50,270 nucleotides of DNA from Melghirimyces profundicolus (lineage in GTDB: Bacteria > Bacillota > Bacilli > Thermoactinomycetales > DSM-45169). Under the pieces are notes generated by a model. The model saw nothing but the letters and a program-made list of their open reading frames with translations. It made no database searches and was not told where the DNA came from. The position numbers and the translations under genes were made by a program. Positions 6,974-15,394 of this stretch are shown here, piece by piece (the stretch's first letter is position 1; each line of letters starts with the position of its first letter). The DNA is taken from assembly GCF_003054245.1 (NCBI RefSeq), contig NZ_QBKR01000026.1, forward strand, positions 1-50,270. The letters run 5' to 3'.

Positions 6974-8404
6974 GTGAGGAAACACAGTCGACGCATCGCT
7001 CTTGCCTGGCTGTTCGTCTTCACCATGGCCATGGTGATTTCGCCCTTCCAGGCGGTGGCTCATGACAAACACAACATTCAACTGGAGGTGACTACTGACG
7101 AATCCAGTATCACGGCTGATGCCGAGGTGATTAGCGGGGGGACTACTCCTACGGCGTTGGATGGAAAGTGGCGTTTTAATCTGATCAGTCATGAGACGAA
7201 TGACAAAGCGACTGATCCCGGGAAATACGATGTGGATTATACGGACGAGACTGTTTCCCAGTCCCACACCTTTGAAACATTAGAACTGGAACCGGGGGAC
7301 TACCAGGTTGTGGCCCGCTTTATGGGAAAGATCAAACACGGTGAAGATGAGAAGGTGGATCACGAACTGAGGGCCGAGTTTGACGTCACCATCCCTCCCG
7401 CCGATGATGGTGGTAACGGTGGTGACCAAGATGGAGACAGTGGAGCGACCGGCGGTGATGATGACGGCTCCACTGGTGGCGATGGGACCGGCGGCGATCA
7501 GAGTGACGGCGGCGAGGTCCCCCGGAATGTCAACATTGATGTGACGGTTACCTCCATCGATACCGAAGCCGGTATTCTGGAGAGCCATGTGGATGCTGAG
7601 CTGAAACTCGCCCAATCTCAATCTGCAGATGGATCCGGTATTAAAGGCGATTGGACCTTTAAAGCCACCAAGAAATCCGACGATTCTCTGGTGGACGAGA
7701 AGACATTACCGGACCAAGAAGGGCCCAAAGCTGACACAGCGTTGGATGTGACTGAGCCTGGAGAGTATCTCATTCAAGTTACGTTTGACGGAACAGTGGA
7801 CGGAGAAGAAGTTCACGGTGAAGGTAACAAAGATTACGAAATCACCGAACCTGGCGAACCGACCGACCCCCCGACGCCGGGAGACGAAAAATTGAAGACA
7901 GGCTATTCCTACAAAGATGGCAAACATATTCTTCAAACCACCATGCTGAATGCCGAAATGGCAAAAGGCAATTGGGGAATTGCCATCGCCCACGAAACAG
8001 CTCAGTCTGAAGACGACATTCTCTACAAATATGTTGAAGATCATGAAGGTGTCATTGCCGAATGGGAATTCGACAAGCTTAAGCCGGGTCATTATTACGG
8101 AGTCTCCGTGTTTGAAGGAGAAGCAGACGGGGAAATCACGGCACTCTACGAGGAATTTGAATTTGTTGTTGAGGAAGACGGCACAATTACTCCCGATCCT
8201 GATAACGGGGATAAAGACAATGGCGGCAAGATGGATCCCGATGAAGGGAAAAAAGCCATCGAAGACATCAAAGGCGGTAAAATGCCCGATACCGCCGCGG
8301 AGCAGCCGACCTACATGCTCTACGGTGGCATCGTCACCGCTCTCGGCCTCCTCATTCTCGGCATTGTCTACCGGCGGAAACTCTTCTCCGTCTTCGGAAA
8401 CTAA
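6974..8404 (+). CDS. Surface protein 2, MPDTA wall-sorting signal
   Basis: The 476-residue product has a Sec signal peptide (about 1-29, ending FQAVA|H) after a basic RKHSRR start. Three Ig-like repeats follow, each with a GxW or GKW motif and a PGxY/PGEY motif before VxFxGxxDGE. A Gly/Asp-rich linker lies at about 142-180. The tail is a sorting signal: MPDTA at 437-441, a hydrophobic helix (about 448-466) and YRRK. A sortase would cleave there and link the protein to the wall; no sortase gene lies in the window. The GTG start is chosen for the fit of the signal peptide. The family is acidic, repetitive and unnamed as far as I can tell. An ACGAATAAC box lies upstream and a terminator downstream. 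Confidence 0.85.
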   Translation: MRKHSRRIALAWLFVFTMAMVISPFQAVAHDKHNIQLEVTTDESSITADAEVISGGTTPTALDGKWRFNLISHETNDKATDPGKYDVDYTDETVSQSHTFETLELEPGDYQVVARFMGKIKHGEDEKVDHELRAEFDVTIPPADDGGNGGDQDGDSGATGGDDDGSTGGDGTGGDQSDGGEVPRNVNIDVTVTSIDTEAGILESHVDAELKLAQSQSADGSGIKGDWTFKATKKSDDSLVDEKTLPDQEGPKADTALDVTEPGEYLIQVTFDGTVDGEEVHGEGNKDYEITEPGEPTDPPTPGDEKLKTGYSYKDGKHILQTTMLNAEMAKGNWGIAIAHETAQSEDDILYKYVEDHEGVIAEWEFDKLKPGHYYGVSVFEGEADGEITALYEEFEFVVEEDGTITPDPDNGDKDNGGKMDPDEGKKAIEDIKGGKMPDTAAEQPTYMLYGGIVTALGLLILGIVYRRKLFSVFGN

Positions 8405-8420
8405 AGTTTCTCCACTCCTC

Positions 8421-8449
8421 AACCCCGGTGGGAATCACCGGGGTTTTTT
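8421..8449 (+). terminator. Terminator after surface protein 2
   Basis: AACCCCGGTG/CACCGGGGTT stem, then T6. A worn copy lies at about 10240-10266. Confidence 0.9.
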
Positions 8450-8519
8450 GATTTCTGGATAAGGCATGGATGGCTCAAAAGTTAAATGGTGACATAAATC
8501 AACATTTATTTAATTTTGT

Positions 8520-8550
8520 GGACAGGAAATCAGATTGTCTGACGAATAAC
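8520..8550 (+). promoter_or_regulatory. ACGAATAAC box before the pyruvyltransferase gene
   Basis: GGACAGGAAATC and then ACGAATAAC at 8542-8550 align with the boxes at 12092 and 6891, though the A-tract is broken by two G. It lies 121 bp before the start codon, further than in the other copies. It may have belonged to a lost surface-protein copy. Confidence 0.55.
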
Positions 8551-8671
8551 TATATATGGGGTTCAACATTTTGCATTTAACATTTGTCTGGGGTCTAATG
8601 GGTTCAGGATAACCACACTATTTTATACCCTCATATTCTGTTTTGTGTTTTAGAAAGGGGAAGTTCTTAAA

Positions 8672-10057
8672 ATGAAGAACATTATCATTCGATCAGGTAT
8701 GTCCCCGTTCGATAAATTCGATGTACCGCACATACTGCTGAACAATTCCATTGGAGGCAACGTAGGGAACCTTGTTTACCAATACAGTGTTTTCCGCACA
8801 CTGATGACGGAAGGAACGACGATTACACCTGATTATTATGATTTCGATCCAAATCGTGCCGACGAAATCAACGAAAAGTATGATATGTATGTCATCCCGT
8901 TGGCTGATGCTTTCCGTGAACAGTTTGTGCCTTCACTGCGCAAGTATACAAAACTGATCAAAAAGCTGAAGATTCCTGTGGTTGTCATTGGTGTTGGACT
9001 CCGCGCACCTTTTGAGCCCAAATTAGATGAAGGATTCCCATTTGACCAAGACGTGAAAGACTTTGTCAGCGCTGTTCTGGAGAAGTCAAACATGATGGGT
9101 CTTCGTGGGGAAATCACGTCTAAATACCTGACCCGATTAGGTTTCCGTGAAGGAGTGGACCATGAGGTGATTGGCTGCCCTTCCATGTATTCCTTCGGCA
9201 GGGACTTGAAGATACGAGAAACAAATATCACAAAGGATTCAATTGTCAGCGTGAACTCTTCACGCCTGTCTCCAAAAAATGTCTTGGACTTCATTACAAG
9301 AAGCATGGAAGAATATCCAAATCACTACTTCATCCCGCAATGGATGAAAGAGCTGCAACTGACGTATACAGGATATCCACCCATCGCTCAATCCAGCGAC
9401 AATTATCCTGTCAAAATGTCGGATCCGATATATATGAATAACAGAGTCATTTATCCTCTGAACGTGGACACATGGCTTGACTTCTTAAGATCAGCTGATT
9501 TAAGCTTTGGTGCCAGATTACACGGAAATATTACAGCAACCATTGTTGGGACTCCCAGCATCCTGATTCCAAAAGATGCCCGTATGAGGGAGCTGGCTGA
9601 ATATCACCAATTGACTCACGTAATGGCAAATGAGATTACAGATCAGACCCGACTTGGCGACCTGATTGAGAAGGTTGATTTCCAATCACCGACCCGAAGA
9701 CAGGCACAGAACTTTGATCATTTTGTAAACTTCCTTAACAAGAATAACCTCGATCATATTTATAAAGAGGATCTCGATCCATCCAATGTCCCGTTTGACA
9801 AGAAGATTAAAACGGTTGACCCGCTTCCGCCTGTTACTCCGATCAGCGGTCTCAGCATGGAGGAAATCGTGGAACGCTGGGAAACTTACCACCGGATTGA
9901 AGAAGCGAAAAAGGCTAAGCGTGGCAAAAAAGTGAAAGAGCTGGAGAAAAAGCTGGCTGAAAAAGATAAAAAAATCAAAAAGATGCAGGGTACTTTAAAT
10001 CGAAAATCAGTACGCCTCGCTTTGAAAACGGCTAATTTGTTGGCTTTCAAGAAATAG
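8672..10057 (+). CDS. Polysaccharide pyruvyltransferase family protein
   Basis: The 461-residue protein fits the polysaccharide pyruvyltransferase (CsaB/WcaK-like) family, which adds ketal pyruvate from PEP to sugars of wall or exopolysaccharides. Family-like motifs are NNSIGGNVGNLVYQ near the N terminus, VVIGVGLRAP, a cysteine-containing VIGCPSMYS, and SADLSFGARLHGNITATIVG near 265-290 with the conserved RxHG. The last 60 residues are a Lys/Glu-rich coiled coil (EEAKKAKRGKKVKELEKK). In S-layer bacteria such pyruvylation anchors SLH proteins; no SLH domain is seen here. The gene is visibly AT-richer than its flanks. It is followed by a decayed 3' end of a surface-protein gene, suggesting insertion or replacement of a paralogue. 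Confidence 0.8.
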   Translation: MKNIIIRSGMSPFDKFDVPHILLNNSIGGNVGNLVYQYSVFRTLMTEGTTITPDYYDFDPNRADEINEKYDMYVIPLADAFREQFVPSLRKYTKLIKKLKIPVVVIGVGLRAPFEPKLDEGFPFDQDVKDFVSAVLEKSNMMGLRGEITSKYLTRLGFREGVDHEVIGCPSMYSFGRDLKIRETNITKDSIVSVNSSRLSPKNVLDFITRSMEEYPNHYFIPQWMKELQLTYTGYPPIAQSSDNYPVKMSDPIYMNNRVIYPLNVDTWLDFLRSADLSFGARLHGNITATIVGTPSILIPKDARMRELAEYHQLTHVMANEITDQTRLGDLIEKVDFQSPTRRQAQNFDHFVNFLNKNNLDHIYKEDLDPSNVPFDKKIKTVDPLPPVTPISGLSMEEIVERWETYHRIEEAKKAKRGKKVKELEKKLAEKDKKIKKMQGTLNRKSVRLALKTANLLAFKK

Positions 10058-10064
10058 CCAATAA

Positions 10065-10267
10065 ATAACGGGGATAAAGAAAATGGCGACAAGGTGGATC
10101 CCGATGAAGGGGAAAAAGCCATCAAGCCGACCGACATGCTCTACGGCGGCATCGTCACCTCTCGGCCTCCTGATTCTCGGCTTTGTCTACCGGCGAAACG
10201 CTTCTCCGTCTTCGGAAACTGAAGTTTCTCCATATCCTTAACCCCGGTGGGAACACCGGGATTTTTG
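10065..10267 (+). pseudogene. Decayed 3' end of a surface-protein gene
   Basis: This stretch matches the 3' end and terminator of surface protein gene 2 (about 8203-8449) almost base for base. It carries several indels and a deletion of roughly 45 bp that removes the coding sequence for the MPDTA motif. It has no 5' part. It shows that a fourth tandem copy once stood here. Confidence 0.85.
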
Positions 10268-10297
10268 TGTGCGGAGATCCTTCCGAGGCAATGGTTT

Positions 10298-10389
10298 AGA
10301 AGCGTTGTGATTGATGGTCAGGCTTAGAAGAAGGGAAGCATTTACCCAAAAGCTCTGTGAGTGCAGTCGGAGCGGCTTCGGGTAAATGC
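10298..10389. repeat. Short copy of the dispersed element, no tandem units
   Basis: AGAAGCGTTGTGATTGA at 10298-10314 is followed by a hairpin: GCATTTACCC at 10338-10347 pairs with GGGTAAATGC at 10380-10389. The 26-bp loop core (10353-10378, CTCTGTGAGTGCAGTC...) is the reverse complement, with one mismatch, of the core at 50071-50096. That core is followed there by the 55-bp tandem units, and here by none. The rest of 10268-10574 holds a shared promoter box and no gene I can support. Confidence 0.8.
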
Positions 10390-10487
10390 TGCCGCTCGCT
10401 TTTAGTCCTTAGTCAGGATCTTTTATTACATCCTAAGATATATTTTTCCGAAAAAACGATCCGAAAATCCATTTTTCCATAAAAAAC

Positions 10488-10518
10488 GACACAAAACCGA
10501 AAAGCCCTGACGAACAAT
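10488..10518 (+). promoter_or_regulatory. A-tract/ACGAACAAT box before surface protein 3
   Basis: GACACAAAACCGAAAAG and then ACGAACAAT at 10510-10518, aligned with the box at 13099. It ends 56 bp before the GTG start. Confidence 0.5.
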
Positions 10519-10574
10519 CACATTGAGGGAATATTTTCCCTTTTAATCTATCGATTTGAAAGGGAGGTGAATTT

Positions 10575-12011
10575 GTGGGAAATCGGATTCGTCGCATGAC
10601 ATCGGCCTGGTTGTTGATCTTCCTCATCAGTCTCATTCTTACACCGTTCCAGGCTGTGGCTCATGACAAAGAAGAAGATCCGGACAACGTCCATTATTTG
10701 GAAATGACGGTGGAAAAGCCGGATGAAACAACGGTGGAAATCATCGGTGAACTGAAAGGCGGGGACTCTGACGCCGTATCAGCCTCCGGCACCTGGTCCT
10801 TCCAACTGATCAAAGACGGAGAACCCATGGGAGAAGCCCACAGAGTTCCGGCAAACGGGGATGCGGACAGTTTGTCTGCCGAAGCGTCTTTTAACGACCT
10901 GGAGCCCGGCGTTTACAAAGGGGAAGTTCATTTCTCCGGCACGGTGGTGAACCTGAAAGGGGAAGAAACCGAACGCCACGAGCTCACCGGGGTCACCGAT
11001 GAAATCATCATCGCCGACCCGACCGCTGTCCATCCGGGAGGGATCACGGATGGGGAAGACGGCGAGGAACCCGGCCCTGAAGGGGAAAGCCCCGTCGGAG
11101 AGGATACCGATGCAACCGGGGATAAAGGTGATTCAAACGAAGAATCGACCGAACCCCTCCCCATCGAAGTGACCGTCGTTCCGCTGGACTCCGAAGATGC
11201 CGTGCAGAGGACTCAGGTGAAGGGGAGCCTGGTCGTGCCCGAGGGCGTCAAAGTCCAGGGAACATGGACCTTCAAAGCCACGGATAAAGCGGATGGTTCC
11301 ACGGTGGATGAAAAAACCGAATCCGATGTGGAAGGCCCCGAAGGAACGACCCAACTGGATGTAACGGAGGCCGGGGAATATGTCATCGAGGTTTCCTTTG
11401 AAGGTTCGGTGGATGGAGGACAAGTGACGGGGGAAGGTTCTTTTCATTACTTGCTCCCGGAAGAACCGGACGCTCCTTATCCCGGAGATGAGGAACTGAA
11501 AACGGGTTACTCCCACAAGGACGGCAAGCACATCCTGCAAACCACCATGTTGAATGCGGAAACCGCGAAAGGGACCTGGGGGATCGCTTTTATCCATGAG
11601 AAGGACATCGATCACCCGGATCGAGCGAAGGGGGATTACCGTCCCAACCACGAAGGTGTCATGGCCGAGTGGGAATTCGACGAACTGAAACCCGGTCATT
11701 ATACAGGAGTCGCCATATTTGAAGGGAAAGCAGACGGGGAAATCACGGCACTCTACGAAAAATTTGAATTCATCGTCAAAGAAGACGGCACCATCACACC
11801 GGGCCCCGACAGCGGGACTCCGAACCACGGCGGGAAACTGGACCCCGATGAAGGGAAAAAAGCGATTGCAGACATCATAGGCGGCAAGATGCCCGACACC
11901 GCAGCCGATCAACCGACTTACATGCTGTACGGCGGAGCGGCGACCGCCGCAGGTCTGGTGCTCCTCGGATTCGTCTGTCGCCGGAAAATCTTTTCCCCGT
12001 CCGGAAACTGA
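10575..12011 (+). CDS. Surface protein 3, MPDTA wall-sorting signal
   Basis: The 478-residue paralogue of the protein at 6974 has a signal peptide (about 1-30, TPFQAVAHD at the cleavage region). Three Ig-like repeats follow: GTWSFQLI.., GTWTFKAT.. and GTWGIAFI... The third, with YSHKDGKHILQTTMLNAE, is nearly identical to that of protein 2. An acidic linker lies at about 150-195. The sorting signal is MPDTA at 439-443, a hydrophobic helix and CRRK. GTG is preceded by GAAAGGGAGGTGA. Repeat 3 and the tail are far more alike between proteins 2 and 3 than repeat 1, as if the exposed N-terminal part diverges faster. A terminator follows. Confidence 0.85.
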   Translation: MGNRIRRMTSAWLLIFLISLILTPFQAVAHDKEEDPDNVHYLEMTVEKPDETTVEIIGELKGGDSDAVSASGTWSFQLIKDGEPMGEAHRVPANGDADSLSAEASFNDLEPGVYKGEVHFSGTVVNLKGEETERHELTGVTDEIIIADPTAVHPGGITDGEDGEEPGPEGESPVGEDTDATGDKGDSNEESTEPLPIEVTVVPLDSEDAVQRTQVKGSLVVPEGVKVQGTWTFKATDKADGSTVDEKTESDVEGPEGTTQLDVTEAGEYVIEVSFEGSVDGGQVTGEGSFHYLLPEEPDAPYPGDEELKTGYSHKDGKHILQTTMLNAETAKGTWGIAFIHEKDIDHPDRAKGDYRPNHEGVMAEWEFDELKPGHYTGVAIFEGKADGEITALYEKFEFIVKEDGTITPGPDSGTPNHGGKLDPDEGKKAIADIIGGKMPDTAADQPTYMLYGGAATAAGLVLLGFVCRRKIFSPSGN

Positions 12012-12022
12012 GGGAAATCGAG

Positions 12023-12051
12023 AGCCCCGGTGACTGAAACCGGGGCTTTTT
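12023..12051 (+). terminator. Terminator after surface protein 3
   Basis: AGCCCCGG/CCGGGGCT stem followed by T5. Confidence 0.88.
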
Positions 12052-12091
12052 CGTACATTTAACAAATTTTTTCTCAAAGACAGCCAAAAAC

Positions 12092-12122
12092 GGACAAAAA
12101 ACCAAACCAATCTACGAATAAC
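12092..12122 (+). promoter_or_regulatory. A-tract/ACGAATAAC box before LCP2
   Basis: GGACAAAAAACCAAACC and then ACGAATAAC at 12114-12122, ending 48 bp before the ATG. It is the best match to the box consensus. Confidence 0.65.
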
Positions 12123-12170
12123 TAATAATAGAAACAGAGGAAAAACCGATATGATAAGGAGATCGGAATC

Positions 12171-13073
12171 ATGAAGTGGTTCAAGATCATCTCCATCATC
12201 ATGCTGGTCGCCGCCGGCGGGGCGGGGGGTTACGCCTACTACCTTTACGACACCGTGAAAGACACCGCATCTCAAATCTACGAACCGATCAAAGAGAAAA
12301 AATCGGACCTTCGGAAAGAAGAAATCTCCGTGGAGAGACACGATCCGATCTCCATCCTGATCATGGGGGTGGACAAGCGGGGAAACGACCGGGGCCGCAG
12401 TGACTCCATGGTGGTTCTCACCGTGAATCCCCGGACCGACTCCACCCTGATGTTCAACATTCCCCGGGACACCCGGACGAAAATCGTGGGGAAGGGTATC
12501 CAGGACAAGATCAACCATGCCTATGCGTTCGGCGGGGTCCCCATGACGATGAAGACCGTGGAAAACTTTCTCCAGGTGCCCATCGACTACTACGTGAAGG
12601 TGGACATGGAAGGGTTCGCCCAAATCATTGACACCTTAGGCGGGGTGGATGTACATAACCAATTTGCCTTTCACTATGAGGGTTACTCTTTCCCCGAAGG
12701 GGCTCTCCACCTGAACGGAGTGAAGGCACTCAAATACTCCCGGATGCGCTATGACGATCCGAGAGGGGACTTGGGAAGGAACGAACGCCAGCGACAGGTG
12801 CTCCGGGCGGTGATGGACAAGGCGGCTTCCCCCTCCATCCTGGCCGATCTGACGGAGATCCTACGGAGTCTCGGCAGCAGTGTGAAAACCAATATCTCTC
12901 CCGATGAATTACAGAAGATGAGCCGGGACTACCGCACGGCCGTCCAAAACGTGAACACCATCGAAATCAAGGGAAGCGGCACCAAGATCAGCGGGATTTA
13001 CTACTACATCGTTTCCGAACAGGAGAGAAACCGGATCAGCGAAGCAATGAACAATCAATTGGGGTTGAAATAA
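12171..13073 (+). CDS. LytR-CpsA-Psr (LCP) family protein 2
   Basis: This 300-residue paralogue of the LCP protein at 1141 has one N-terminal membrane helix and the same catalytic blocks: RSDSMVVLT, NIPRDTRTKI, INHAYAFGG, KVDMEGF and SRMRYDDPRGDLGRNERQ. LCP proteins ligate lipid-linked glycopolymers to peptidoglycan. Its place directly before the EPS operon suggests that it attaches that polymer to the wall. AAGGAG stands 8-10 nt before the ATG. A shared promoter box precedes it and another lies between it and the next gene, so it and the EPS genes seem to be separately started but co-regulated. Confidence 0.93.
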   Translation: MKWFKIISIIMLVAAGGAGGYAYYLYDTVKDTASQIYEPIKEKKSDLRKEEISVERHDPISILIMGVDKRGNDRGRSDSMVVLTVNPRTDSTLMFNIPRDTRTKIVGKGIQDKINHAYAFGGVPMTMKTVENFLQVPIDYYVKVDMEGFAQIIDTLGGVDVHNQFAFHYEGYSFPEGALHLNGVKALKYSRMRYDDPRGDLGRNERQRQVLRAVMDKAASPSILADLTEILRSLGSSVKTNISPDELQKMSRDYRTAVQNVNTIEIKGSGTKISGIYYYIVSEQERNRISEAMNNQLGLK

Positions 13074-13098
13074 AAAAATAGTTTCATTGGTCAAAAAT

Positions 13099-13129
13099 GA
13101 CACAAAAGTCAAATCTATTAACGAATAAC
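13099..13129 (+). promoter_or_regulatory. A-tract/ACGAATAAC box before the EPS operon
   Basis: GACACAAAAGTCAAATC and then ACGAATAAC at 13121-13129, ending 62 bp before the first EPS gene. It is the only promoter-like signal I see at the head of the 14-kb cluster. Confidence 0.6.
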
Positions 13130-13191
13130 GGTTAATAGGGGATAAAACATGGTATTGACATTATCACGGTGACAGAGGAGCTTTGTTTTCC

Positions 13192-13941
13192 ATGGAAAAA
13201 GAAATCGAGCTTTCCGAGCTGTGGAGAATTGTAAAGCAACGCTTAAAAATGATCTTTTTTCTTATGGTCCTCTTTGTGACTGCCACCGGGTCGCTCTGTT
13301 TCTTCGTTCTTCCCCAAAAGTATGAAGCGACAGCGACCATCCTGGTGCAGGTGACGGAATCGGACCAGAACTCATTCAATAATGTGATGGCCAATCAGAA
13401 ACTCGTCAAAACCTATGGGGATATCATCAAGAGCCGCCAGGTGGCGGATGCGGTGATTCAAAACCTGGGTCTGAACATGAAGACGGAAGAGTTGCTCGAC
13501 CGGGTGGAAGTTTCCGCCCCCAGCGAATCCCTGGTCACCTCCATCACCGTGACCGACGAGAGCCCGTCCATGGCGGCCAAGATCGCCAACGGTTTCGCGG
13601 CGACCTTTCATCAAAAAATCCAAATGATTATGAAGGTGGATAATGTTTCGATCTTGGACCGGGCCAAAGTGGGCCCCAGTCCGGAACCGGTTTTCCCTAA
13701 GCCGTATCTATTTATGGGAGCGGCGGCGGTCATTGGCATGATGGTGGGAATCGCGCTGGCGTTCCTGTTCGACTACATGGATAAGTCCGTCAAGACGGAG
13801 GAACAGGTGGAACAAATCCTCGGCGTGCCGGTTTTGGGGGCCATCGCCGATTTTGAAAAGATGAAGATCAACCCCGGGTCCCTGCGAGTGGACAAGAGAG
13901 GAAGGAGGTCTGCCCGTGAGGTCCGAGGAAGCGTCAGCTAA
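13192..13941 (+). CDS. Wzz-type chain-length / BY-kinase activator
   Basis: The 249-residue membrane protein is of the CapA/YveK type, which sets polysaccharide chain length and activates the partner tyrosine kinase. It has a first membrane helix (about 23-45), an extracytoplasmic Wzz domain (KYEATATILV... to about 150), the Pro-rich motif GPSPEPVFPKP, then a second helix (about 176-198). The cytoplasmic tail follows the motif DKSVKTEEQVEQILGVPVLG. The ATG at 13192 has GAGGAG 11 nt upstream; a TTG at 13183 would be too close to it. The end overlaps the kinase gene by 26 bp, indicating translational coupling. Confidence 0.88.
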   Translation: MEKEIELSELWRIVKQRLKMIFFLMVLFVTATGSLCFFVLPQKYEATATILVQVTESDQNSFNNVMANQKLVKTYGDIIKSRQVADAVIQNLGLNMKTEELLDRVEVSAPSESLVTSITVTDESPSMAAKIANGFAATFHQKIQMIMKVDNVSILDRAKVGPSPEPVFPKPYLFMGAAAVIGMMVGIALAFLFDYMDKSVKTEEQVEQILGVPVLGAIADFEKMKINPGSLRVDKRGRRSAREVRGSVS

Positions 13942-14578
13942 ACTGATCAGCCATTACGATCCCAAGTCTCCCATCTCCGAGTCCTTCCGGACCTTGCGGA
14001 CCAACATTCAGTTTGCCGGCATCAACAGGGAGATCAAGTCCATCATGGTGACCTCCGCCGGGCCGGGGGAAGGGAAGTCCACAGTCATTTCCAACCTGGC
14101 GATCACCATGGCCCAGGCCCGCAATCAGGTTTTGCTCATCGATGCCGATCTTCGCAAACCTTCGTTACATGATACGTTTCAGTTGACCAGCCGGAAAGGG
14201 CTGACCGATCTCCTGATCAGCCAGGCGAACCTGGATCAGGTGGTATGTGAAGGAACCGATGTTTTCTTGGACATCATCCCGGCGGGGAAGACGCCGCCCA
14301 ATCCGGCCGACCTGCTGGGGTCCCGAAGGATGAAGGAACTGCTGGAGGAGTTCAGGACGCTGTACGATATCATCCTGATCGACGCTCCTCCGACCCTCGC
14401 GGTGACCGATCCGCAGCTGTTGGCCAACTGTGTGGACGGAGTCCTGCTGGTGATGAAGAGTGGTGGTACACACCGGGAAGATGCCAAAAAAGCGAAAGCT
14501 CTCCTCGACCATGTGGGGGCCAATATCATCGGGGCAGTCCTGAACAGCAAGAAGGTTGAAACGATGGCCTACTACTGA
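13916..14578 (+). CDS. Tyrosine-protein kinase of EPS synthesis (CapB/YveL-like)
   Basis: The 220-residue BY-kinase has Walker A SAGPGEGKST (about 48-57), Walker A' LLIDADLRKP (about 77-86) and Walker B ILIDAPP. The C terminus ends MAYY, a very short tyrosine cluster that is the likely autophosphorylation site. In Firmicutes this protein works with the separate membrane activator encoded just upstream and controls polymer assembly. The GTG start is supported by AAGGAGG 8 nt before it, inside the previous gene. The phosphatase gene follows after 31 bp. Confidence 0.92.
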   Translation: MRSEEASAKLISHYDPKSPISESFRTLRTNIQFAGINREIKSIMVTSAGPGEGKSTVISNLAITMAQARNQVLLIDADLRKPSLHDTFQLTSRKGLTDLLISQANLDQVVCEGTDVFLDIIPAGKTPPNPADLLGSRRMKELLEEFRTLYDIILIDAPPTLAVTDPQLLANCVDGVLLVMKSGGTHREDAKKAKALLDHVGANIIGAVLNSKKVETMAYY

Positions 14579-14609
14579 ATATCCTGCTTCGAAAAGAGGG
14601 TTAGAGTCT

Positions 14610-15374
14610 ATGATCGACCTCCATTGCCATATCCTCCCGGAGATCGACGACGGTGCCCAGACCGTGGATGAAGCTTTGCAGATGGCTTGGCACGCCGCCA
14701 GGGACGGGATCACGGACATGATCTGCACCCCCCACAGCTATGACGGAATGTATAGGAACCCACTGGAGGATGTGTTGAGAGACGTCCACCGTTTTCAGGA
14801 TCTGTTGAAAAAGAGAAGGATCCCCCTCCGGGTTCACCCGGGCACGGAGATCCACATCCATCCCGATCTGGTGGACCACGTCATGAACTTCCAGGCCCTG
14901 ACCTGCAACCAGACGCACTATGTACTTGTGGAACTGCCCGCTCACCATATTCCGACCTATACCGATGACGTACTTTACGAAATGAAGGGGAACGGACTGG
15001 TGCCAGTCATTGCCCACCCGGAGCGGAACGTCGTATTGCATGAAAATCCGGAAATCCTGGCGGAATGGATCGAAAAAGGGGCCATCGCCCAGCTGACGGC
15101 GGGGTGTCTGACCGGAGAAAAAGGAGAGAGGTTAAGAGCGGTGGCGGAGGACATGATTCAAAACCACTTGGTTCACGTCATTGCAACCGATGCCCACAAC
15201 ATGACGAAGAGACGGCCGGAGCTCCGGGAGGCGTATGACCGGATCTCCCAACGGTTCAGCTTCGAAGAAGCCAAGCGGTTTATGTACAATTCCCATGCGG
15301 TTTTGAAAGGAAAAGAGTGTGTCGTGGACCCGCCGGTGGTCACACCCAAGAAAAAGAAATGGGTCATATTTTGA
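14610..15374 (+). CDS. PHP-type tyrosine-protein phosphatase (CapC/YwqE-like)
   Basis: The 254-residue metal-dependent phosphatase of the PHP superfamily dephosphorylates the BY-kinase. Metal ligands are visible: DLHCHILP at residues 3-10, CTPHSYD, the HPERN block and ATDAHN. AAGAGGGTTAGAG precedes ATG 14610; a longer frame back to 14556 overlaps the kinase and lacks a ribosome site. The lysine-rich end (TPKKKKWVIF) is unusual but harmless. The order activator-kinase-phosphatase is the standard Firmicute EPS regulatory head. Confidence 0.9.
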   Translation: MIDLHCHILPEIDDGAQTVDEALQMAWHAARDGITDMICTPHSYDGMYRNPLEDVLRDVHRFQDLLKKRRIPLRVHPGTEIHIHPDLVDHVMNFQALTCNQTHYVLVELPAHHIPTYTDDVLYEMKGNGLVPVIAHPERNVVLHENPEILAEWIEKGAIAQLTAGCLTGEKGERLRAVAEDMIQNHLVHVIATDAHNMTKRRPELREAYDRISQRFSFEEAKRFMYNSHAVLKGKECVVDPPVVTPKKKKWVIF

Positions 15375-15394
15375 ACAGAAATGAGGGGTGTCAG

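Noticed and set aside
10065-10267. Functional short ORF after the pyruvyltransferase
   Set aside because: It is a frame-broken copy of the surface-protein 3' end.
11133-12623. 496-residue minus-strand frame
   Set aside because: Spans two real plus-strand genes and a terminator.
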